In this document: in pieces, positions 33,801-45,800 of the stretch
Numbering within the stretch: the stretch's first letter is position 1
Layout: each line of letters starts with the position of its first letter
DNA from: Lineus longissimus
Taxonomy: Eukaryota; Nemertea; Pilidiophora; Heteronemertea; Lineidae
Direction of reading: 5' to 3'
Assembly (NCBI RefSeq): GCF_910592395.1
Contig: NC_088322.1
Coordinates: 12,457,431 to 12,521,430 of the forward strand
DNA: 64,000 bases
Translations under genes and position numbers: made by a program
The notes under the pieces: model-generated
The model's database searches: none
What the model was told of the DNA's origin: nothing
What the model saw: only the letters and a program-made list of their open reading frames with translations

Positions 33801-36800
33801 AACCACATGGGCTAAGCGAAGAACATTACGTGGTTCTACAGAAAAATATGCCATAGGTTTTTGATCGAATAGATACTGAGCCAAGCCTTGGAAGGCAAAG
33901 CCTGGAATCTGTCATGCTGTGATTTTGGTTTGTGGTATAGTTCTTGCCGTAGTTTCAATCGAAGCAATTTCTCTGCATGCATGCTAGTCCAGAAGATGTT
34001 AGTGGAAAAATGTGGTTGGGCATAACAAGAAATTCACAAAATATTAAAAGCATGAATGGAGAATTACAAGGCGAAAAGCTTTACACATAGTTACAGATAC
34101 AATAGAAAGGTTACGGAATCAAACATATGGCTTTATTTGTAACTTCGCTTGAATCATGAGTATTCCCCGATTTATTCAAGTTTTTGGCAATTACAAATTT
34201 GGGTTTAGAGTCGAAGCTGTTAGTCTTAACGAAAGGGTTAACAGGTCATTGCAAGGTCACATCCTGAACATCATAAAGGGCATTGCAACGTTATAAGCAT
34301 TTATTAAAGCAGCTCTCAAGATTGGAAAATCTCATTTACCGTTATTACGAGATATCTTCCCGGGTCTCGCGCCATTTTTTCAAATTCGTCCGCTAATTCT
34401 CGGAACGAAGGCCGGCTCTCTGCGTCCAGCATCCAACCTGGAAATTATATAATTTGTAGATTGAAAAGAAAGTAACGTCTGGCTTTACATTTCTATTGAC
34501 CAAGATCGACCCTTGGGCTAGATCCCAAGCGACTTTGGTGGCCAAAAAAAGAGATTCATCTTCAGGACCTCTATCTCTGTGGGAAACCACTGCTGGACAT
34601 TCCTTTTGAGATAGAATTTCTTCGAAAGTCAGAAATTATCAAAACCTATTAACATGACCCTTTGGTGGAAAGCGCTCAATAAGCACTCTCCGATGACTTA
34701 CATTTTTAGATTAATCAGAATTTCTCAATATTTTGGAACTTACATTTTATCATGATCATGTATACGTCAATCGTACAAATGCTTGGCTGTGGAAGACGTT
34801 CGCCCTTCTCGAGGAGGTCCGGCACATCTCGCGCCCGGACATTCTCGTACGGCCGCTGACCGTATGTAAACAACTCCCAAACAGTAACACCTGCAAAGTA
34901 AGGTATGGTTTCAAAATCTATCATTTTCTTAAAGGAAGTGACTATTTGGCAAGCCCGGCTCACCAAACAGCGCCTTTTTTCTGCCCAAGATGGAGAGCCG
35001 AACTCATGCATATTCAACCATCCAGGAGCTCATTATCATTTGTGGCAACACGGTCAGCAACACCGGAGTTACAGTGAAACGCCTTTAGAAATGCACACTA
35101 ATGCATTTAACATGTTTATCAGTTAAATCACGTTTATGACTTTTTTGTAAATCCATACAGTCATGTACATGTACATGCCTCTTCATGGATTATTGACCAA
35201 AACCCGAGTTTGGTAACAGAAATTGAATCGAGAGCGGGAAGTCGGCCATTGTTAAATATGCGCATATAAATTCGAATATGACGTCACTGCTCTCTGATTG
35301 GCCAACATGTTGTAACCTCTCCGGCTCGCCAAAGAGGGTAGTATTTTTGCCCTGTTTGGCAAGCCCGGCTTGCCGAACAGGGTGGCTTTTTAGTGCTGTT
35401 TGGCAAGCGGCTCTCCAAACAGAACAAAAAAAGATGCCTGTTTGGCGAGCGGCTTGCCAAATAGACCCGGCCTTTCTTAAAAGTAACAAAAATAGGAAGG
35501 GTTTATATCACATCACCTATAGGAGGTTGAAAAAGACCGCGGATGACGGAGCTAACGGGTATAATGTCAAGGAACTCACCATAACTCCATACATCACTTT
35601 TGTGTGTAAAAACTCTGTGTTGAATACACTCTAATGCCAGCCATTTAATCGGCATCTGAAATAACGTAAAATTTCCATAAATACCCTGTAGATACATGTA
35701 TCACCATTTAATGGACATTAGGCTGTAACTGGGTGGGACACACAGTCTATAATAAAAGAACAGATGATGACATCTGTGGGTGGAATATACCTTAAGGCTT
35801 GTCAAACATATCAACATGACCATTTATTGGAAAGCTCTCGAAGTGCACTTTCCGATGGTGCTATTATGTCTTAGTTGATAATTTTTTTAATAATTTGTAA
35901 ACTTTGCTGAATTTTGTTCTGAAACTGTCTTACTTTTCCCCCAGCTGCATGGTACTCCTCTTCATCATAGTCTAACAGTTTTGCCAAGCCAAAATCTGTG
36001 ATCTTCACCAGGGTGGGACTTTGCACTGAAAAACATGAAAGAGATGACTCTGATAAGAAGTTAGTTTCATCTGTTAAGACAAATCTCGAACAGATGGCTT
36101 TAGACATGATTCGAAGATATCCATTCAATGTTACACTCTCTGCCTAATTTTGGAGATGCATGCAATAAAATTGTAGAAAATCATCCCATTGGCTCACCCG
36201 ATGTCACGTGGCATAGCATCGTCCAGAGCAATATAGCAATGTAAATTTACTTTCACGTTACAAGCAAGATCGTTCTTAACCTTACCCAGGACATTCCTCG
36301 CAGCCAAGTCACGATGTACAATCGCCCTGTCCTCCAAATACGTCATCCCCTTAGCGATCTGCGTGCACCAATTTAACAGCGCCTTGGAGCCAATATTTGC
36401 CTTATTCTTGCGTACGTAATCCAAGAGACATCCTAACGGCATCAGCTGTGAGACCAACATCATCTGGGCCGTCATACAGACGGCAAGAATCCGGATACAA
36501 TATGTGTTATCAACTGACGTCATGATGCGCGCCTCCTCAAGTAATTCCTTATTCTGACTCGGGCATGTTCCTTCCGACAAGACCTTGATCGCGACAGGTA
36601 TTTTGACATTCTCGCCCTCGGGTACCCAGACTCCTTTGTACACAGTACCGAACGCGCCCGAACCGATGATGCCACCTTTACGGAGTTCAGACTCCTTGAT
36701 GAGGCGAAGTTTCGCCAAGTCGGGCTTTGCATCTGTTGGGGTAAGCGGCTGCAAAAAAGACAAAAATTGACTTTGAAATAGATATATTTTGAATCTTGAT

Positions 36801-39800
36801 TTTATTAGGCATTGCTAAGACAAATCATTGCTAAAATAAAGAATAGTCTCCAAGATAGAGACAAACCAAGCTATCGTACTACTCACCACAGATTCGTCAT
36901 AACCGCTCATCCTCGCCGTCAGCTTCAACATGTTCTCCTTGGCGAGCATTCGCTGGCGACACCAATAGGCAATGATGATAATACCGATAATCACAATCAA
37001 GATACACGCCACAGACGCACCGATGACGATGTTCATTTTTCTGCAAATCGAAAAGATAAAATTTGATTGAATGTGGCATTAAGTCCACACCTACAGAATG
37101 CAACATCTTTTCCTTTCATTTTACCTCAAAAGTTCGTCTACGTAGCATCATACGTTGAAAACTGAACATTCCGTATTATGTGATTGTTGCTAAACGATCC
37201 TTGCTCAAATCGTTTCGTCATTCAGGAATACTCGTTTGAGTCCTTTGAATCAGAACGTCAATTGACACAAATCAAATAGGATTGAACCCTAGACCTCTTG
37301 GTCAGGACCCCAATACACCACACCACTGCGCCCCCTATTGTGATGAATCTTTGACCTGCATACTGGTTCGATCTGTGACGTTCTAAAAGAGAATGAAAAT
37401 ACCCATACCTTGCCCTCAGTTTTCTGCATTAAGAAAATGAACAAATGAAAAAATAATGATTCTGTCGATGGTATAACAATTCAAATGGTCTTTTTGCTAA
37501 TTCAAACTTATGTTGATCATAAATAAACTTGGACACTAACAAAAATGATTTGCAATCATCTCTGTTGCAGTTGTCCAGGTCCTTACGTGGTCAACAATAT
37601 CACACCTTTAGCATTCATACAATGTGTTTCAAAGAAGATGATTTTTGAGACACGCAGTATGATTTGGTTAAATAAAAGTATGAACTAAATAGGAGTTAAC
37701 AGTATAAGAAAGAGATAAAGTTCAAGAAAGTACAGAAAGAGGAAGGATTGTGAAGGATAACTTAAAGATGAATGTCACTCTATAAAGCTAACTTTTTTTC
37801 CAACATGCTCATATATTCCATTCGCAGATATCTGCCAGCATCCAGTTATAGTTACTTAAGGGTTGAAAATATTCAAAGAAATTAACTTTAAACAGTAGGT
37901 GTATACATTATGTGCTGAACACAGAAGAAGTGCTTGAAACTTAAAGCGGACATGTGATTTTGAGACAAGAGTATAAAACAGGCCATACAAGATCAGTAAG
38001 GGATATAATAGTCCTGTGACAAAACTGAATTCTGTGATCATGTCTCAAATCTATTTCATGAAAGTGACACTCTCATTTGTAACATTTGAACAATCATGTT
38101 TCATCAGCAACCTCAAAGTCCGAGGTAGCTACAGGGACTGCAAGCTGTGTAGATCAGAGAGAGTCAATAATTCCATACATTTGTGAGAAACAATAAGAAG
38201 TGCAAAGCCGGAAAAACACTGCCACATAAACATGCCACAGAGTTCATGAAATAAAGTGTTTGGCTTATATTTTGCAGGGCAGGTTAAACATCACTAATGG
38301 ATATAACACTACGATGATAGAGATAAAACAATTAAGCATGCCTTTGGTGTGAAATGCTTTGAATTTGCAACGAGACCATTTTGATAATTTCATACACTCA
38401 GCATATTGCCTGCAGCAAATGTGAGACTGTACATTGGTGACACCTAGTGGCCACAGCACAAAACACCTTCACACGAGGCTGTGGTGCCCACTGATAACGA
38501 AATCGACGAACTTACGATGAATTCAGTTCTCCGACGCAAAGATCTTCGCCAGTTTCTGGGTCACTTTCGACATATGGTAATTCCTCTGGACAGGCTTGTG
38601 TACAGTTGTGCTGAAAATACAAGGCATCACGTCATATAAACCAAAGTTTTTATAGCATGGAAAACCATTTCTTCGACAAAGTTGTTATCCCAAAGTATTG
38701 ACACAAACTGAGGTATATATTTGAATAAACTGAGTACTTTCTGCAGAGTCAGAGGACATTTCTCGACCATGACAGCGACACTTACAGTTGTGCGAATCTC
38801 CCCGGTGACATCATCCTGATATTCCGTCACGATCTTCACATTCGCGCAGTATTTACACTGCGTCGACGACGCACCATCACACCCTCGCTTGCACTGGACA
38901 TGGCACCGTCCGCACTCAATGTCGAACCCCTCCTTCTTCATGGGGTAGGTGTCCTGGGTCGGGCACTCACTGAAGCAGCTGTGTTGGAAGCGATAGTAGT
39001 GGCAGATGGGGCAACTGTAGGTACCGTAACCCAGACAGGTCTTGCACAGTTTGTGGCATTTGAAGCATTTCTGGAAGGAAACATTGAAATAAACTTCAGG
39101 ACCTTTTGAGTAACTATTTGTGAGCATCAGAGAGTGATGGAGTATACTTCTTTTATCTATTGGACACTACAGTTTCGTGAACAGGCCCATTTGACATCAG
39201 TGTTTGCAGAATAATTGTCTTTTGCCTTGGTGGACCAGCTTCTAGCTTGAGGGCTAAAATGTATTGAGTTACGATTATTATCTCAAACTCAAAGAGAAAT
39301 ATGGAAGGAAACGAGAGACCTTGGAGGAAACCAAATATGATGAAGGGAGTCAGCCTCTGTGTTGCTATTCCATATGACGAGGTGGTCCAAAAATGACAGA
39401 CCCCCTTTGAATTCACACTATGAGCTGGAGCCTTTGTATTCTCATTGTACCTACCGGTAAACCTTTCCACATATTTGTTGGCGTCGCAGTGTCTTTCCCA
39501 CCCTGGCCCGGCTGCAGATAGTAACCGTCTGGGCAGAAATACTCTGTCGGGTTCTTATCGAGACACTCGTCAATCGTATTACCATCCTCCTTCATCTTCA
39601 AGAAGCCACATTTGTTACAGGCCCCCTTGCCGATGTTATTTGCAGGACCGGTGCAGCTACAAAAGAAAACCGACGCTGACTTTTTTGTCATATTAGGAAA
39701 ACATTACGCCCAGGGAGCTAATCTCAAGCGTCTCGTATTTCTCATATCAGTAGGGTATCTTGCATTCGAGGATCTAGCAATGGATTTAGCAAAGGCAATT

Positions 39801-42800
39801 ACGTCATTTGCCCAAGATCACAAGCAATGAAGATGGATTTTTCACCACGTTCAGATCATGAGTCTTACACCTCAACCACTAGACCATTGCCGAGGTAGCA
39901 ACACCTCTTTGGAGATGGAAATGCAGATGTGAGCTTTCTTCAAGGCTCTGGTTGCTGTTCCTGTTTGTTCAATACTACAATGCTTTCCACAGAAAACCAT
40001 GATTTCAAAAGTCGACCAATTTTAGGCTTACCCTCCAACACAGTTTTCATGACATGGCTGACATTGCTTATTCGTGTCCGGGTACTTTTGGATGGGGCAC
40101 GTCGACACACAAACAGGCCCATCGTTGAAGTTCTTACAGTCGCCAGTACAGTTACGAGGACCCTGAAAGATGTAAACAGCCGTGAAGAGCGTGATGTGAC
40201 CAAAAGGTGCCACCTGTTAGACATGGAAGTTTGAGTTCTTAAGCTTGGTGGGAATTGTTAGAGAAACTTACCGGCCCACGACAACCCTTCGAGCACTCAT
40301 CATCACATTTTTTACAAGTCTTATTCCCGGCGTCGTAAAGTCTCGGTTGGGATTTGCAGGATCCAATACACAGACCGTTGAAAGTGTAGTTGTTACAGGC
40401 CTGACACTGGCTGTTCCCCGGGCCCCAACACCCATCACACTCCACGCTGCAGTTCTGGGCGTCTTGGTCTAGAAATGAAAATAAACGAATTAAGAAACAG
40501 CACTGAATCTGAATCTGAATCTTGCAGGGGCTGGCGATGTGGTTTTAACCTGTTAATCAACCAATATGTTCAAAGAAACTAGTCATGTAATGTAAAAGGA
40601 TAAGCATGGTGTTTTCGAAAGTAAGCAACTTGTCGCATTCATCTAATGGTGTTTCCTGAAAGTAAACAACTTACCACATTGATCCTTTTTCCGATTCTCC
40701 TTCAAATACAGATACTTGTTTGGTATTGTGAACAATTTTGGATCCTTGATGATTTTCTCCCATTTGACGGTCATGGCGTAACACAGCTTACGGTTGTCAA
40801 AGATCATGACGCCTCCTGCCATGATACTCCGTAACGACTTGAGCCCAAGCGATGTGATGCTGGTGTAGAGGATTGAAAATGACAGATGCGTGCTGAAAGG
40901 AAGGGGAGACTGTTAAACATCTGACCCATGCAGTGTATTTACTGTCCACTCATTCAAGATGCAAGCAGACGGCTGACTCAAGCAGACCACATCGACTGGC
41001 CATGTTTTCTCAGGAATTATGTCACTGGTGGGAATATATTTGAAGAAAAGTTGATTTTCATAAACACCTGATGAATGATGGTTCAGTTTTGTTTTCAAAA
41101 CGATGTAAGACATCTACAGGTCCAACCCAACTCTTCTCAATGATTAAGACATGTATGTAAAAAAATATTTTTGATCTATCATTCATTTTGTCAAAACAGT
41201 GGAACCATAACCGTGTAACATGGACACACCAACAAAAATTGCACAAGATTTCTACATGTCCGTGGTGTTTACACTATAACAAATTGCAATGTCTTGCCTC
41301 GATAATTTGCATTTATGACGTAGATCTACCTCACTGAGCACCCAAGATGATAAGATTCGACAAGCCAAAGGTTGTGATGCTTGTCTTCTCTTGAGAGGGG
41401 AGGGTACAAAATACAGGTTGAGAGTAGCATAAATCTCCTGCTTAGATTCATGCACTGACAGATAGATGCAATGGCATGCTTTTAGATAATAAAAATAGTC
41501 AGCCAAAAGTCCACTACACACAAAGATACATGTATCTTCAAACCAGACAGGATGCGATTTAATCATCACCCCATGATATGAACCAAACCAAATTGGAGAT
41601 TTAAGTCCTGCAGCTTGCGGTGGAATCGTCTGGATATTTCTGGCATACCATCTTGATGAGGGAAGACAAAATTATTACTGGCATGCCTCTGTAACTTTAG
41701 ACATGTGCCTGTGACAGTTATGGCAGCCTTTAAATCTTAGCTTCCACAGCAAGCTGGTGCGCACCTTATTTCCACAGCAAGATGGACATTCTACTTTAAC
41801 ATGCATGAAGCAGAGGTTGAAGTTCTCATTCCGTAGGTATGTTGGGATCTCCAGCCACACTTGCTTTCATTTTTGACATTTCCTCAACGGCTAAATGTGT
41901 AAATGTGTAAATCCATGACTACATTGTTTTTGGGATGCCCTGTATAACCGATTCCAGCATACCTTCAGGATGAGATGAACTTCATCGCAAGTTGAAACAA
42001 AATGTGAATACTTATCCACCACTGTCATCAAACAAACAAAGTACACAAACAAATGAATAAGACGTTGGGGTGAACTAAACAAATAAATACAAAATAATCC
42101 GGGGAATAACAGCAAAAACTATCTTAACAATGCAAAACCAATTGATGCTACAAAGGAACATTTGATATCAGAGACCCCTGTTTTGGAACACTCGTCCAAT
42201 TAGCTTTTTTTGTAGCTGTTCGGTCTCTTGGATACCCTGTCCAGCACAACACATTTTGGGTGACCAACCTTTCACATTAGCGTATAAAGAGAGCCTTCCG
42301 ACAAAGGAAAGAGCAAAGACCTGAATGGGTAATTGGTGACCGCAGACTCTTCGATCTGTTGTTACCCAATCTCGGAGGAACAGGTTTGCATTCCTATTAA
42401 CAACCACCATCACCACATCAAAGATTCCCACTTCAACTGGAACAGTCTTGTGTGTCAAGGTGATGTCAACATCTCAAAACGTCGCCGCTAACAGTCGCTA
42501 AATCACTCACCTCAAGACATCCCTGCCCGACACTTTCTCCAGATTCCCAAGAAATGACAGATTCTTCACCTCCAGAGGCAGATGCTGAATCGTCAAATAC
42601 CCGGTTATCTCCTTCACTGTTGACAACTTAAACAGTTTCGCTGGGTCCAGAGCAGTCAGATTCTTGTACGGATCGTTATCAAAAGTCGTCTTCAAGATGC
42701 GCAGATTTCCGTCAATAATGGTGCAGTTTGTGAAATTGTGTATGTTCACCTCATCGAGATATTCCGATTTCATTCCAGGGCATTTTTTCGGGCACGGGCC

Positions 42801-45800
42801 ATCACAAGGGACGCACTTTAAATCTGTCGTGGCGAGTTTATCCGGCGGGCAAGACTTCACACACGCACTCCGATCCGTTAACATGTTATCAGGGCATTTC
42901 TTTACGCAGATAGAGCCGTACGTGTACCGTGCATTTGGATTTGGGACGGTCTTGAACTCTGATTTGTCATAGATTTCCAACGGCGGGCAAAACGGTTCGC
43001 ACTGGCCATCATTGAAGAAATTCTGGCAGGCTCGGCATTCTGATTTCCTTGGTCCAGTACATCCTGCAGCGCATTGCGCGTGGCAACACTGGTTGGGGTT
43101 AGGCCCAAAGCATCGTCCATCGCACTGGGGACTGCACATTTTCTTGAACACTGAAATGAAGAAATGATGTGGTAATGACTGTGGTGATGAGATATAAAGT
43201 ATCTACTGCAATACATCTGGAGTGAAACCTCTGTTTTTAGTACCAACTTGGTCATTTCCACTCAACTTGACCTGCATAGCAAGGGCACCGACTTCAGCTT
43301 CAGCCTGTGGCCAGAGGAGAAGTCCATTGCAAGCTACTGTCCACTTGGGTGCTGTTGTACGCCTCAATCCAAGGACGAAGCAATCTAAGTTAAGTGATTT
43401 GCTCAAACAAGTGACAGTACTGGGAGTCTAACCCCACTGAAACCAACTTACATGTTTGGCAATAGTCCGGTCCGCTCCCCCAGCATAGTCGTCTGCCATC
43501 CACGTCGCATGCTTTAACACAAGGGGTCGTACCTGAAACAAAACTGGCCAGATAAAATCGTGCAGATTAGGAAATACTGGTACCCGGTGGTAAAACACCA
43601 TAAAACCATAGAATTATTTCACTCCTCCTGATCTGCCAAGGCCAAGGAAGTATTTCCACTGCTTTTACTCCAAAACAAAGTTTTTTCACCACATTTACTC
43701 CAAACTAAGTATTTTTACTGTCTTTTATGCTTTTTCTCCCAGGGAAGTATTTTAACCACTTTTACTCAAAAATTAAGTAGATTCACTGCTTTTACTCCAA
43801 CGTAACAAAATCTTTGAATATCTATTACAGTTTTTCTACAATGCCATGCAGAGAACTATCAAATGGTTTTAAACTATAGTTAACTAGTGTACAACAAGCA
43901 GTCAATAGTTGTCATCAAAATGCAAGAAGCAAGCACAGAATGGCTAGGAAGTTCCAAACGGTAAACGTTTAATCTATTAGTTCAGCCCCCCCCCCCCCCC
44001 CCCCCCATGACAGACATGGCCCATTACTCAAAATTTCTGACTAGGTGAAGATATGGTATTTTTGTCAAGAATGGTAGATGATTGTTTTCAATAGAATAAA
44101 AGCTAGACAGATCACTGCCCCCCCCTCCCCCCCCCCCCCAACCTCCCCCGACTACCAGTCCAAAGTAAGTGAAATCCCAGGTGTTGCACTGTGTATGTTT
44201 CTCCTGAACTAGACAACTCATGAACACCGTATCTTCTAGCATGTTTGCCCCATTGTGTGGGCAATTATTGTGTAAGCATAGGCATAGGATATGGAGAGGA
44301 CGAAGCTCCAGGAGAACAGGACTCATTCCAAAATTTTCCATATTTACACAGATTCTCGCATTGAAATTTCATCAGCTTTAAAGATGGACTTTGAAAAAAA
44401 ATTCATGCTGTGGCTTGTTATACCTGTTTTCACTTCTTTTTAGGGCCTGATTGTTCAAGACATGGTAAGTTGGGTATCAACTTCCAATATCAAACCAAGT
44501 ATTCAACTAAGAGTTTTGAACGACCTGGCCATGATCATTCGTAACTTAGATATTATCTTCAAGGGTCTTAAAGGGTTAAAAAATACTAAAGACTCCAAGT
44601 TGTGGCATGCGTCAGTAACACAAAAATACATGCAAAACATCACAAAATGTGCACAGGAACATGCAGAATTTTAACATTCGACAAAATTTTTGGGACTCCA
44701 TGCAAATTCACCTAAAACCAGTGATATTAGTGTACACAGTTGTACGGAATTAAAGAAACTAAACCAAGCTCTGTTAGACAATGACCAGTCGATTTCACCA
44801 ATTTCATAAATCTTTTCCGTCCCAATCGGGTTTTTTTCACCGATTTTTTTAAAAACTATTATGTTTAATTTCAGCAATAGCTCTACATGTATACCACATG
44901 TGATAGAAATTGTGACCAGCTACGGGATTGCAGGTTTCCTCCTACCTCTTCATGGGAAAAGGTAAGTCAGAGGACATAACATCTTTTTGATCAGTTCCAT
45001 TTCTGGTCATTGCTGTTAGCGTTAATTAGAAACAAAACCACATGCAACCAAATTTATTAGAAAAACATGTTCATCCTTAAAGCCTGTGTTACTAAGCCTC
45101 CATTCAAATTCAAATTGTCTCATTGATATGAATTTTTTTGATTTTTCATTGTCGGAAAATGATATTTTGAATTTGAATGTAAAACTCAGGTGAACTTAGC
45201 CACAGAATGAGACATGTAAATCCTTAAAGCCTTTTGTTATATAAAGCCGCCATTCAAATTCAAATTGTCATTGATATGAATTTTTTGGAGTTTTCATTGT
45301 CGGAAAATGATATTTTGAATTTGAATGTAAAACTCGGCTGAACTTAGCCACAGAAAAAGACAAAAGTGGAATTAGATAGTCAATATATTATTTAAACCAA
45401 TTTTCTGACCTAATTAATTGAGAAAACTAAATGTTTTCTGAACCAAACAGTCTGATTCTAGCAATTTCATTTAGGATTAACTCGGACAAATGTTTAGTTC
45501 AGAAAACAATTTAACATCTCAATTAATCAAGAGAGTAACTGACATAATTAACTTATTGACCATCATAATTAAGGTAATTAATGATACAAAAATAAAGCGA
45601 GAAATTAAAAGTGAGAAAAATCAAGAAACGAGCGTGCGAATATAAACAAGCCCACCTGTTACATCGAGAAGTCACGACGGCCATGTTAGTAGATGCCTAC
45701 AGGTCAAGGGTCAAGGACATACTTACACGGCCTTCGATAATATGTGCTATCGAATTTAAAATTTACATCGCCATCAAGAATATCCTGCCAGTTTATTTGG

